From NCBI RefSeq assembly GCF_036417845.1, contig NC_089980.1, positions 112,493,169 to 112,557,168 of the forward strand: a stretch of DNA of 64,000 nt. Reading direction: 5' to 3'. Positions within the stretch are counted from its first letter, which is position 1; each line of letters opens with the position of its first letter. This stretch comes from Apteryx mantelli (Eukaryota; Chordata; Aves; Apterygiformes; Apterygidae). The position numbers were made by a program, and so were the translations under genes. The notes below the pieces were generated by a model. It was given only the letters and a program-made list of their open reading frames with translations. It ran no database searches and had not been told where the DNA came from. Shown piece after piece: positions 41,101 through 50,000 of this stretch.

Positions 41101-43432
41101 TTATTGGTTTATTTAAAGAAATATAACTCGGGAAACACTGAGAGCAAAAACACAGGCAACCAAAAGATCAAAATCTTCCAAGTGAAAAGTAATTTGACAT
41201 ATGTAATCTTCTAGTGCTTAAATAATTCCTAGCCAAAGACAGAAGTGTAGTCTCAGTTACTAAAAGTTAGCTAATGTACTTACATCATTTCTAAAAATGC
41301 CTCGTAGTTTGCTTAATCTTCAGACATCCATTTTTTTCCTCCATTTTTTCCTTCCAATTTCATTCTCCATTCCCTGTTCCTCAGGCATTTCAGTTCTAGA
41401 AAGTTCCTTTAGTTACATTTTTTTCCTGATGCATTTTGACTGTTTTACTATTCTCTCTCTACCCTATATGTTACTTGTATAAAAAATATCCAATAAGCAG
41501 ATAAAAAAGTGGCTAACTTTCCATCAGCGAAGCACTTTAACAACCAGGGGGAAAAAAAAAAAAAAAAAGGGAACTTGTTTTGAAGCAAGATATAAAAAAT
41601 AGGGTATAAGTTCACTTAAAAGACAAATAAAGGTGCATGATTAGATTAAATGTAATAGCCATCTATGCCAGGCATGTACAACCCAGGAGCTATAGAACAG
41701 TGAACACATATGCAAATTTTGGATTAAGGAAGACAGTAAAAATATTCCCCCTCACTTAATCCTTTGTCTAAACTTTCCATTATGTTTTTACTTTTCGGAG
41801 GTAGACCTACCACAGGATCCACATGACAGACTGCTGCAGGTTTTGTACTGATTTGCTTCATTAAAACAGCTTGCAAAACTAGAACGTTAGGCTGTCAGCT
41901 CAGGAGCAGAAATGCTGCTACATATGTTTATGCAGAGCTTACTACAACAACCCCAGGATCTTTTGGAAGTTAATAAGCAACCGTGCAATCCAAATAAATA
42001 TGAAATAAATGTCTTTATTTACATAATCATAGCACATTCTTTTAGATGATTAAAAACACTTTGGAAAACCAAATTTGCTTTACAGCATTTAGCATTTTTG
42101 TCACTCCCTGTTATGATCACTTATTAGGTTTTGGCTCTACGCCTAGCTTAAGAACACAGTCTTCTGAAGAGCTTATGATTTGAGTGCTGAAATATGATCA
42201 TCAAAGTTATTGAAAAGAAACAGTTAATTTTAAAAAGTCATGGCGATATTTGTGTTGATTTTAGGCTTTAAAAGTTTCATACATTCTCTTCTTTTTCAGT
42301 CAGGTTTGGACTACTAATAGTAAGGAGTTACATTAGTGTTAAAATCCCCCATTCTAATCTTTATCACCAGCAGAGATTTGGCTATGGGGAACCAAGCGAG
42401 AACCTGCTGCTTGTAGGTCATTTTTTGCAGTCTCTAGTTCTAAAAAAATAGACTGAGATTAGAGCAATCCTGGAGGAAGTTCCGCTACAAACTGACTAGT
42501 GAAAAACTAAAAAAAGACAGTATGAGACAGAAATCCCTGTTCTAATCACATTCCTTCAGCTACTCCTGCACCTGAGCTGCTGCAATAAAAATGATGTCCC
42601 ACAGAATCTATGCTGGGTCTAAACTACTGCAGGATACCTCAGACTATTATCATTTAGGATAAGTCTCAATCTCCTTGATGGTCTGTTTTTACTAATGAAT
42701 ACTAAAATTTGGGACTTGATGTTAATCTCACGTTAATCTGTGATGCTCTATTGAAATTGATGAAATTACACTAATGATCCAATGAGGTTATCTTATTTGG
42801 GTAAACTAGGGGCTCTTTCCAAAAGAGATATTATCTAGCTAACCCTAAAAAAATATGTCCCTAGAGACAAAGAAATAATAGCAAGCAAAATTCTTACTCC
42901 TGTTTCATACCAAAGTTGGTGTTTGTCCACTGTGTCTTTAGTCACATTTTAGCTTAAATACACTAAAAATTAATACACTAAAAATTAATCAGCAGCTTTT
43001 GTTTCAAGTACATTTTTTATTGTGATGTGCTAATGCCAATTAATCACACTCTCTCTGTGTACCTGATGTTGGAGGCAGCCAAGGCTCATCTGACTCAGTG
43101 GGCTCAACAGAGTTGTCACAGACATCCCAGTAATCAGCACAGCAGTCCACAGGGCCAGGAGGACCTGTGGTACAGAACTGGTCGCAGTAGCAGATAGCTC
43201 CTCTGGAAGTGATGTTAAAGCTGCAGCCATCATCTCTTCCCACACAACAGCCTCGTGTCTTGCAGTACTTGCCCTGGTACAAGCTCCTTTTCAGTCTGCT
43301 CCGCTTTACAGAATGGTGGTCTTCAGCTGAGTAAAGTCCTCGTGAGAAACTCCTTCTAGAGTCAAGTTGCTTTTCCATCCAAACTTCACTTGCAATGCAA
43401 TATAAAAGCAAGATCTGGCTTTTGAGCCACAT
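497..43432 (-). CDS. TINAG: TINAG, tubulointerstitial nephritis antigen (complete, 11 coding exons)
   Basis: Secreted basement-membrane glycoprotein. In mammals it is abundant in kidney tubular basement membrane and binds laminin, collagen IV and integrins. Exons run from 43432 down to 497 and splice to 467 codons plus stop, close to the roughly 476 residues of the human protein. Residues 1-18 look like a signal peptide. Residues 57-105 hold ten Cys of a somatomedin-B-like module. Residues 125-160 form a second short Cys-rich stretch. Residues 220-467 are a papain-like (C1) domain. The active-site Cys is replaced by Ser248 in [10 protein letters not shown], while Gln242, His410 ([11 protein letters not shown]) and Asn435 ([14 protein letters not shown]) are present, so it should be catalytically dead, as in all TINAG proteins. 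N-glycosylation sequons lie at 73, 180 and 337. All introns are GT-AG and phases match throughout. TINAGL1 is less likely: the N-terminus (MW...EVWMEKQ) and the segment order follow TINAG. Confidence 0.97.
608..1706 (-). other. TINAG intron 10
   Basis: A 1.1-kb GT-AG intron. It holds a T-rich run (about 1303-1323). I see no transposon or RNA. Confidence 0.85.
1707..1752 (-). CDS. TINAG: TINAG coding exon 10
   Basis: A 46-nt exon with acceptor tgtaacag and a near-consensus donor TGG|GTAAGT, encoding [15 protein letters not shown] after a split Gly. This matches the family segment GWG...GQ-KFW that precedes the Asn active-site strand. Confidence 0.95.
3121..3140 (+). repeat. (GGTTT)4 repeat
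   Basis: Four perfect pentamers followed by a T run. Confidence 0.97.
4258..4862 (+). mobile_element. CR1 LINE 3' fragment (old)
   Basis: The plus strand reads the CR1 end: CATCTGGAGCACTGTGTCC, then GTCCAGCCTGCAGAAGAGG, and near 4818 TTGGACCAGATGAATTCCAG. It is degenerate, with frameshifts and a lost tail, so it is an old immobile copy antisense to TINAG. Confidence 0.85.
9217..9256 (+). repeat. Perfect 20-bp tandem duplication
   Basis: The unit AGGAAAAGCTTTCAATCTTA occurs twice back to back with no mismatch. Confidence 0.98.
11884..11917 (+). repeat. (TG)17 microsatellite
   Basis: Uninterrupted TG repeat, then CGTGTG. Confidence 0.98.
15307..15412 (-). CDS. TINAG: TINAG coding exon 9 (catalytic-His position)
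   Basis: A 106-nt exon with acceptor gtttag and donor TGG|GTGAGT. It encodes [20 protein letters not shown], then a short loop and [10 protein letters not shown]. His410 occupies the catalytic-His position. The loop between GIY and the His is about six residues shorter than in human TINAG as remembered. Confidence 0.96.
15413..20004 (-). other. TINAG intron 8 (4.6 kb)
   Basis: Holds an (AT)13 microsatellite (17124-17149), a poly-T tract near 17040-17053 and a GC-richer patch at about 19210-19680 that I cannot assign. Nothing else is recognised. Confidence 0.85.
17124..17149 (+). repeat. (AT)13 microsatellite
   Basis: Uninterrupted AT dinucleotide run. Confidence 0.98.
20005..20050 (-). CDS. 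TINAG: TINAG coding exon 8
   Basis: A 46-nt exon with acceptor cccctcag and donor AAG|GTATGG, encoding [15 protein letters not shown] plus one base. It corresponds to the C1-peptidase segment IM-EI-NGPVQ. A second possible donor (ATG|GTAAGT) lies 5 nt downstream, but only the upstream one joins exon 9 in frame. Confidence 0.95.
20051..20536 (-). other. TINAG intron 7
   Basis: A short (486 nt) intron containing a degenerate TA/CA-rich tract at about 20116-20160. Confidence 0.85.
20537..20717 (-). CDS. TINAG: TINAG coding exon 7
   Basis: A 181-nt exon with acceptor ctgaacag and a near-consensus donor CAA|GTAAGT. It encodes [14 protein letters not shown], a diverged loop with an N-Y-T sequon at residue 337, then GPCPN and [12 protein letters not shown]. 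The CYPLF and YRVSS blocks align with mammalian TINAG. The loop between them is several residues shorter than the human one as I recall it. Confidence 0.96.
24900..24995 (+). mobile_element. Ancient CR1-type LINE 3' end
   Basis: Contains TTGGCCTCTGTCAGAGACA, GGGCTAGACGGACCTTTG and a terminal repeat of TTATGCTC/TTCTTATG type. These are typical of the sauropsid CR1 groups with a TTCTTATG-like tail. Confidence 0.75.
26698..27230 (+). mobile_element. CR1 LINE reverse-transcriptase fragment (degenerate)
   Basis: Plus-strand remnants of CR1 ORF2. They include GTGGATATCATTTACCTTGA (VDIIYLDF), followed by a S-N-I-F-S-T-I-S-Y block in place of SKAFDTVSH, then ACCTGGACAGTGGGACA and a degraded ADD box (AATTTGTGGAGGACCCCAAA). 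Many indels and stops. Confidence 0.82.
27564..27714 (-). CDS. TINAG: TINAG coding exon 6
   Basis: A 151-nt exon with acceptor caaaatag and donor GG|GTAAAT. It encodes [23 protein letters not shown] and [19 protein letters not shown]. The GCNGG motif (residues 288-292) is the structural C1-peptidase motif following the active-site helix. It enters in phase 1 and leaves in phase 2. Confidence 0.97.
27715..29845 (-). other. TINAG intron 5 (2.1 kb)
   Basis: Contains a possible old minus-strand CR1 fragment near 27955-28145. Otherwise AT-rich with short poly-A and poly-T runs. Confidence 0.8.
27955..28145 (-). mobile_element. Possible old CR1 fragment
   Basis: GATAATCTAGTCTGATAGCG resembles the reverse complement of a CR1 3' region (ATCATCTAGTCTGACCTCC). 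The following pyrimidine-rich part fits loosely. Weak. Confidence 0.35.
29846..29969 (-). CDS. TINAG: TINAG coding exon 5 (pseudo-active-site exon)
   Basis: A 124-nt exon with acceptor ttttag and donor CAA|GTAATA. It encodes the start of the papain-fold domain: [19 protein letters not shown] and then [10 protein letters not shown]. Gln242 (oxyanion hole) is kept. The position of the nucleophilic Cys in active C1 proteases (CGSCWAFS) is Ser248 here, which is the defining TINAG-family change. Confidence 0.97.
30787..31060 (-). mobile_element. Ancient CR1 LINE 3' fragment
   Basis: AGGAATTGCCATACTGAATG, TCCATCCAGTCTAGCAGTG, a TAACCTACTCCCAAGAAAA block and GCTTACACCCTGAAGCACAA follow the reverse complement of the sauropsid CR1 3' UTR whose forward form appears at 24900. 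Confidence 0.65.
34340..34348 (+). promoter_or_regulatory. TATA box of the putative LTR
   Basis: GTATAAAAG within GGGTATAAAAGGG, the expected U3 promoter element. It lies about 365 nt upstream of the LTR AATAAA. Confidence 0.5.
34453..34610 (+). repeat. Imperfect tandem repeat (2 x about 78 bp) inside the LTR
   Basis: Unit 1 (34453-34530) and unit 2 (34531-34610) share GGGAAAA-TA-AC-GGA-GGGTGGCC, a GAGAG-tract and TGTA-CGTGCACC in the same order and spacing. They diverge by scattered substitutions and a few indels. Confidence 0.75.
34709..34714 (+). terminator. Polyadenylation signal of the putative LTR
   Basis: AATAAA followed by TTCTCACACTTG, the usual position near the R/U5 boundary. Confidence 0.5.
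37307..37421 (-). CDS. TINAG: TINAG coding exon 4 (linker to protease domain)
   Basis: A 115-nt exon encoding [20 protein letters not shown] and then [18 protein letters not shown]. The N-Y-S sequon at residue 180 and WGMTLE-G are conserved in the family. The donor is CCA|GTGAGT. The acceptor is unusual: the frame requires gaggaag|A, but another AG lies only 4 nt upstream (atgag). Using the upstream AG would hit a stop codon within a few residues. Confidence 0.94.
37422..38232 (-). other. TINAG intron 3
   Basis: An 811-nt intron. It carries a local duplication of TTTAGATAGATGTCAACT (about 37965-38007). Nothing else is recognised. Confidence 0.85.
38233..38322 (-). CDS. TINAG: TINAG coding exon 3
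   Basis: A 90-nt exon with acceptor ccctttcag and donor GG|GTGAGA. It encodes [20 protein letters not shown] and then [10 protein letters not shown]. The WKCS-x-x-VCLVR block and the N-x-GDYGW junction with exon 4 are TINAG-specific landmarks. It closes the second Cys-rich segment and starts the propeptide-like linker. Confidence 0.96.
38323..39024 (-). other. TINAG intron 2
   Basis: A 702-nt intron whose middle (about 38638-38870) is a GC- and CpG-rich patch unlike the flanking AT-rich DNA. I could not identify it. Confidence 0.85.
39025..39088 (-). CDS. TINAG: TINAG coding exon 2
   Basis: A 64-nt exon with acceptor ttggcag and donor TG|GTAATG. It enters in phase 1 and leaves in phase 2, both consistent with its neighbours. 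It encodes [20 protein letters not shown], which matches the conserved TINAG segment after the SMB-like module that begins a second Cys-rich (VWC-like) stretch. Confidence 0.96.
40130..40620 (+). mobile_element. Ancient CR1 LINE 3' fragment
   Basis: Plus-strand order matches the CR1 end: GATGAGGCCCCATCTGGAGC, AAGACTAGAAGAACAG, TTTTTAGCCTAGCCAAATTA, GAGGGCTTAAGAGTACAACC, GGAGGATTCAAACCATCAGG and TGACTTCATTAATGGGATTA. Heavily mutated. Confidence 0.65.
41552..41568 (+). repeat. Poly-A run (17)
   Basis: Seventeen A flanked by G runs. No retroposed gene body is recognisable upstream. Confidence 0.95.
42957..42986 (+). repeat. Perfect 15-bp tandem duplication in TINAG intron 1
   Basis: AATACACTAAAAATT twice in tandem, about 80 nt from the exon 1 donor. 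Confidence 0.97.
43063..43432 (-). CDS. TINAG: TINAG coding exon 1 (start codon, signal peptide, SMB-like domain)
   Basis: Codons 1-123 plus one base; donor G|GTACAC. The start is the Met of [10 protein letters not shown], which aligns with the mammalian TINAG start and has A at -3. The hydrophobic core QILLLYCIA is followed by EVWMEKQ, as in mammals. A basic motif RLKR at residues 46-49 immediately precedes the Cys-rich module and looks like a proprotein-convertase site. The module has Cys at 57, 62, 63, 70, 81, 83, 87, 97, 98 and 105, with the recognisable core [10 protein letters not shown]. No acceptor-like pyrimidine tract precedes the ATG, so this is probably the true first exon. Confidence 0.97.
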
Positions 43433-43475
43433 TCTTCTGTCTCTAGCAGCCTCTTTAAGGCTTCCTATGCTTCAC

Positions 43476-43481
43476 TTTATA
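43476..43481 (-). promoter_or_regulatory. TATA box for TINAG
   Basis: Minus-strand CTATAAAG about 44-49 nt upstream of the ATG. Transcription starting the usual 25-30 nt downstream would begin near 43450 and leave a 5' UTR of only about 20 nt. No acceptor lies between the box and the ATG, which fits a single first exon. Confidence 0.55.
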
Positions 43482-43590
43482 GGTAAATGACCATTTATTG
43501 TGTGTGTAATCCCTTCAGTTACTGTTCAGAAAGAAACCTGGACAGAAACTTGCAGACTACAGTTTTCTATAAAGTGAAGAATCTGTATGC

Positions 43591-43603
43591 GTTAATCATT
43601 AGT
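43591..43603. promoter_or_regulatory. HNF1-like site upstream of TINAG
   Basis: GTTAATCATTAGT agrees with the HNF1 consensus GTTAATNATTAAC at all but the last two positions. It lies about 160 nt upstream of the TINAG start codon. HNF1 factors drive proximal-tubule and gut genes, the main TINAG expression sites in mammals, so a functional site is plausible but inferred. Confidence 0.5.
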
Positions 43604-43984
43604 CAGACATGTTGTAAACTATTTTATTTGCCCAAGATAAAAAGATACTGGAAATGGAGCCACCGCTATGTATCAATCATTCTGAGATGTTGGGTGTATT
43701 CTTTTCCAAGTGAGAAAGTCTGTAGTAAAGCTGAGTTTCTTATGCAGAAGATATATGATCCAATATTTTAGTTCTGTATTTTTAACTTCTAAAATCAAAA
43801 TAATATGCGAGATAAGCACGTGCTCTCAAAGAAAGCTCTCCTTCCTCCTGGTTTCAGTTGCCTGTAATCTATATATATTCTCCATATGATTTGAAACTAC
43901 ATCATATTTAGGTTGCATTTGCTTCACATTTTCCTTTTTGATACTCAGGGCTATAGACCGCTGTGTTTCACTACAGTAAACAGT

Positions 43985-44090
43985 CCTGGGCAGCCTGGTC
44001 TAGGTGACCCTGCTTGAGCAGCGGGTTTGGACCAGATGATCTCCAGAGGTCCCTTCCAACCCCAACTATTCTGTGATTCTGCAAATATAT
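43985..44090 (+). mobile_element. CR1 LINE 3' end upstream of TINAG
   Basis: CTAGGTGACCCTGCTTGAGC, GGACCAGATGATCTCCAGAG and GGTCCCTTCCAACCCCAACT, then ATTCTGTGATTCTG. Nearly intact CR1 3' terminal sequence with one tail repeat, about 0.55 kb upstream of the TINAG start codon and in the opposite orientation. Confidence 0.93.
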
Positions 44091-47000
44091 TCTGCATCCC
44101 TGCTTTCAATCTTGTTTGCACTGCCCAATAATATTGCTGCATATAGAGAGTTAAAAATGTAACATGCTTCTACCATGGTTTAGATGGGGTTTGCCAGCAA
44201 CTTGCTTCACAGAAATTATTTATGAACAGACAGGATTATCACAACTTTTTGAGAAAAGTATTATTTAATCAAATCATATCCCTAGCAAACTGGTGCCTTA
44301 CAACTTGCAGCTGTCTAAGAGTTCAAAGCAGGACCTCCAAAAGCTTTGTTGCCTAAAACAGATATTCTCCCAGTCTTACAGCAGGAGTGATCTAACTTAG
44401 CTTTATATATTTAATTTTGCACTCTTTCACTGTGGGTGAATTAAAAAGAAAATCAGGTGATATTCAGTATAAACAATTACTCAAAGATATTCTTTTAAGC
44501 TTCATTCAATAAAAACTTGGAAATCTCTGTCAACAGAGTAATAAATACCACTGATCGATCAGTGCTCATTCCTATTTAAAAAATAGAGAGCAAGGTTAGC
44601 TATATTAATAAAACCATAAAGAAAAACAGAGCAGCTACCAAGAGACATGTCTAATAGCTTTTACTATTTGATTTGCGGTCTCCAGTTTTTGGACAGCAGA
44701 CCTAAAGAAGCATGCATGGTAGTGTTGCCAAAACTTTAAAAGATTCAGAAAAAAGCAGCAAAGAATTTTAAAATTACTAGTAGAGGTAGTATGTAAGGCT
44801 AAATTGCAGAAAAAAAAAACATAGTTCGAAATACGAATCATTACAAAACAATTTAAGTCTTCACAGCTGAAAAAAAGAGAAAAAAAAATGGTCATTCTTC
44901 TTTCCCCATTTTGCAGTAAATGAAAGGAACCTGAAGTAATTAATGGCAGGCAGTTTTCAAAGGAATGAAGGGACTCGTTCCCTTTGTGATTTTCACTGGA
45001 CTGTTCAGTGCTTCAGAAGGTCATTGAATCAAAGACCAGTTACTTTTGAAAGCACAGCTGGCAGCACAGATGGTTTGGGTGCACTGCCATGAGTGGCAGG
45101 CACATTAAGGGGAATCATGTGCCTGTGTGCATGTGCGTGTGTGTGTGTGTGTTTATATAGAAGGGCCAGTAATCCAAACTTTCAGGTCTTTAATACAATT
45201 TCTTGCCAGCAGTGCTTTTATTGGACCTCCTCCCACACACTCCTCACCACAGCTAAGGGACTGAGGATGAAGGAAAATTGCATCAGATCACATGCTTTAT
45301 TTTGTTCTTTTGCAGGCAAACTTCTTTACGGAAGTGAATAGAAAGGGCAAGGTCAGCAACATGCAATCACTGTACATCACATATTAGGATATAAATCTGA
45401 GCCTTCACGTTTTTTCTGTGTTTTTTGATTTGGTTTTGTTTTTAAGACAAAAATGTGTCTGTCACTGTCTGCTACAATGCATCAAATGTAATGTGAGGAA
45501 AGTGAGAAAAGACACGTTCATGTCTTAAGTGAACTGCTCACTAGAGATGAACGTCTGCTTTTCCTTATGCTTGTGTGACTCCATCAGTTTCGATAAAATG
45601 ACTCTTGAATTGCATTGACATTTGCAAAATGTAAATGCTGTTTCTTATTGCAGATCTTTGGAAATAATTTTACAAAGTTATATCCTTGCTCTGGTAAAGC
45701 AAAATGAAGAAAACAAGCTACCATATGTGATAAATGTTATCAGCCAGTCAGGTTAAGTGGATGGCCATATTCATGTTTTAAGTCATAGTCGGTTTTGTTT
45801 GCTTTTTTAATCTTCAACTTTTATGATTTGCTGACAACTAAACCAGAGGCGAAGGATTTGCTTGGAAGTGAAGTGTGCTAGTTTGCACAGGAATGAGCTG
45901 TCTTTTAAGGGCATGCAAAAATGGAATTAGTGCTTCTGAACAGGTTTGTTTTGTGACACAAGAAATTGTGCTGAAACTTGATAAAATCCAATTTTCCCAT
46001 TTGTTGTTGCTGGCTTATGTTTAACCCTTAACAAAAACATGACTCTATTTTGTTGTGGTTCAGCAAATATTTTGATTTCAGTAGTTTCCTTTGTGAGCAA
46101 AAGTAGCTCTCACTACTGTGTGAAAGCACGTGTTAACTTACCCATAAGTATTTAAGAGTAGTTAAATGTGATCTTTTATCTCTATTGACGATTAACTTGT
46201 TCCAAATATAACAGTTCTGTTAAGCTTTTGAACTATGGTGCCACTCTTGGTTCTAGTCTTACATAGTTAAGTACAAAAATATCTGGCTTGTACCTGTTTC
46301 AGCACTCCCTGGCGTCTATGCCTGAGTTTAAAAATACACCACAAATCTGGCAGAAATTCAAGTATTATTAATGTCATTGAACACTCTGTGGAGTAACAAA
46401 ACAAGAAACAGTAGAAATGAACAAGAATCTCTTTAAAGATCAAGCAGGATTATTCCACAGACATTCTTTCAAAATTCTCTCTGATTTGTTTGAACAAGCT
46501 TATTGGACACCCTAAAATCTCATTTCTAATCACATTCATAGTAGAGGTTAATATAGCAATGAACCCCAAGACTCCAGAAGCTCAAAGTCCATCTCATGAG
46601 CTCACAGCAGAGCCCATCATGTCAGAGGACCTTAGTGGCCTTCCCTTTGTGCAGGTGCTGTGAGCAGGGCTGGGGGCAGGCCTTACACCCAGCCTGAGGG
46701 TGAATTGTGGTATTACTACATTGTGCTAGGAAAATGAAGTGACTCACGGCCAGTGTAGCATCCAAGGCAGGAAGAAACCAGGATACCATCCCCTATTGCA
46801 GTCATTTCGGTCAGTAGACACGTCACAGTGCATCAGAGAGCCTTTGTAGTTGCTTACCCTCAATTTAAATTCTGCAATGATATGAGCCATCCCTTGCTTT
46901 AAGCTCAAATGGAAACTTAGCTGGTGACTCCTTGCCCAAAATACACCACTGATTTGCAATGGCTGCAATATTTTATATGTATTACTCTTAATTATTAATA

Positions 47001-50000
47001 AAGCTGAATGGCTGCAACAAGGAAAAAAGTTTTTAAAACAAACCTATTTCCCCAAAAGTATTATTCCACACTGTCTTCCCTCTGCCATATGCTGATTACA
47101 GAATAGGATTCACGCTCCTGGATAATGAGTGACTAGATCCTGGACATGTTTATTCAGAGAATACCTGGGCATTAAAGTAATCTTTCTTGCTAACACTTTA
47201 GTCTCCATGTGTTTGGAGCAGGCCCAGAAACGAGGGTGCTTTCACCATTGCCTAAATAGACTTTTCATCCTACTCAGTGACAGCTTGGCAGCTCACTGTT
47301 GTGGGTTGTTGTTACAGCATTGAGCGGTGTCACTTTGAATTCAAACATTTCAAGGCTGCCTATCTCAATTTTTATGATGCCAATCCAGGTTATGTGCAAC
47401 TCAGAATAGTGGAGACTTACATGGCAAATTTCATCAGATATCTAAGTACAGTCCTGCCACAGTGCAATTTGTTATAAGAGCCTCTGGGACCTACAGCCAG
47501 ACATAACTCAGTTATGAGGCCAATGGGGTAAGTTTCTCAGATACCCAGATGAACAGCTTTAGGGTCAAAAGCAGAGCTAGAGGATGAGAATATGACCCCA
47601 ATTACCCTTGCCGAAGAAACCCCATTCCTCATGCATACAGACACAGACATACACAAGTATGTGAGCATGAAGCAACAACCACAGGTAGCAGAAGATGAGT
47701 TTTATAGGCATTATATGGTTCCACAAGTGGTCGCTACACTCTCCTAACCTTATCACGCTTCCTGCCACAGCAATTCATTACGGTTCCTTCCCACCCCAAC
47801 TGCATTCCCTGGTCAACCTTGAGGCAGCAGGTGCCATTTCATTCTTCCACCAGCCACACTCCAGAATCTCCCTGAGACTATGGTCAGCCCACTCTGAGCT
47901 CAGCTGAGTTAATGCATAGAAAGAAAGGGGGTTTGGGCATGAACCAGCACATCATGCGTGTAGTCATGTAGCTGCAGTTGTCCTCTTCAATGGTCCTTCA
48001 TGAGTGCTTGCAGCATGGGAGAAAAGCAGTCATTGTGTTTGATGTGTGGGTAGAAACCTCTCAGGAGACATAATGGGGGATGAAAACCGTGGCGGTCATC
48101 CCAGAGTATCAAGGCCCACGTACCACCAAGGTTGTGCTGTCACTGCAGACTCTTGTGAAGAGATAAGCTAGGGAATGGCTGCACATAGCTTCAGAGAAGT
48201 CCTGTTTTCAGTGAGCTTGCCAATCCCAGATTAGTTCCTGACCTAGCTGGAGATGAAGGAGAAGGGGAGGTCTCAAAAAAGCAACATCTTTCATTTTTTT
48301 GCTAGCTTGAGTTATTCTGTGATTGAGTACAGCAACAACAGAAACACCAGAAACGTGCAGGGTACAGTGATTACTGTGTATCAGACTGCATGTTGGCTTG
48401 TGAGAGGGAATGAGAGAAAAAGGGGGTCTACAAGCCCTCACTGAGTATAAGCAGTCATTGGGATACTGGCAGGAATCTGTATTTACCAGAGAAACAACAA
48501 ATAAAATTAGGGTAAAGGTATCAGATCTTGGACTAAATATATTACACCACTGAATAAGCAGTGTCTATTATTTTTATAGTACTACTGAAAGCAATCAATT
48601 TTTTATGGCAATATTTGCTCTTCATAATCTCTCCTTAAAGGATTTCTTCTCTTAATACATTTTCCATTAGTTACCTAGGGATAGACTTCCTAGACTGTAA
48701 TTGCCAATATACTCTCACTTTTCATTTATGAACAGAAGCTGTTTCAAGAGATAGGGAAACTGTTTTTTAAAATATATACAAGTGAAGTACTTACCAAAGC
48801 AGAGGCCAACAAAGCGACTCTTCCATTGACTTTCCTGTAATTCTGGTAGCTCTTTACCTTGCATGTGGTTCTGGAGTCTATGGACTTCATTCTATCACCT
48901 GGACTTATTTAAAGCTAAAACATACCATTCAAACAAATCTCTCAGCTAGACATGCCAGATGGGACTGGGGCTTTACAAAGATGAAATTCATGGGAGAAAA
49001 AAAAAAAGTTGGGTTTGGAAGAAATTCAGAACAAAGCAAGTACTTTAAGAAAATGGCAGGAAAATTTATTCAAATTTTTGAGAATCACACAGACCACACT
49101 GGCTCTAGAAATTAGATTTGTGCCCATTTCAATGCTTGACTGAATAAAAGAAATGTTAATAGATCTTGGATGGGCTGACCTGTCACATTTTGTACAATAT
49201 TAATAACATTTTTAATATAGATGTGTTTATATGTATGAATCTATGTTTATATTTTTTAAAGTTTTCAGTACTTTTTTTCACATTTACCTGTATCTGTTGA
49301 TTTTTGTCCCCAGGAACTCTCTCTTGAGCTCACTGAAATGCTTTCCTCAATATTTTTTTTTTGACATCTAGTTAGTGGGTATGCTGTCCACAGTATCTAC
49401 ACACACAACTTCTGTTATTTTTCTCTTGAGAGAAGATACTAATTCAAAAAAAGCATACCTTATGTCTATCAACCTGTTTGTGACACTGTAAAGGATGTCC
49501 GTGCTTCTCTACAAAGGGAAGAATGTATGTTTATCATCTATTTATGGAGACTCACTAACTGTTGAACTTCTATCCCTTTCTCACAGTTCCACAGTTAAAT
49601 AGTTTAAATGCAGGCTGCAGTGGATTGAAATTACATTAGGTCCAGCAGTACAAGAGGCTGAGTACCCTTAAGAGTATAACATTTAAACTGATTTTAATTT
49701 TAATGTTTTAATTGATGATGATGTTTTATAAAGTAGTTCATCACATTAATTTTAATGGAAGCAGCAGCACTTCTCATTAAAATAGTAATCTCAACCTGCA
49801 CCCTTACCATGTAGCAGTGTGTCAGCAGGACTGTGAGGCATAGGTCCAGAACAGGTACAGATATGTGGGGTGACTCACAAATTCAAAGGATCAGGGGATC
49901 AGGGAGAAGCAAGCTGACTCATGTTAGCATAGGCAATCAGCTTCCTCAGACTTTTACCATGTATTTTGAAAGCAAACTGTTTAAGAACCAGGCACAGGCA

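Larger units (their letters stand above)
39089..43062 (-). other. TINAG intron 1 (4.0 kb)
   Basis: Contains an old plus-strand CR1 3' fragment (about 40130-40620), a 17-base poly-A run (41552-41568) and a 15-bp perfect tandem duplication (42957-42986) about 80 nt from exon 1. Confidence 0.85.

Noticed and set aside
41770-41860. Minus-strand Cys-rich frame ([20 protein letters not shown]) as TINAG exon 2
   Set aside because: Looked attractive, but the phase does not fit exon 1. The segment at 39025-39088 matches the family and both phases.
48798-48893. Minus-strand frame MKSIDSRTTCKVKSYQ... ending at a consensus donor, as an exon
   Set aside because: The donor (TTTG|GTAAGT) is good, but the upstream acceptor is poor and no similarity is recognised. 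Left as unsupported.
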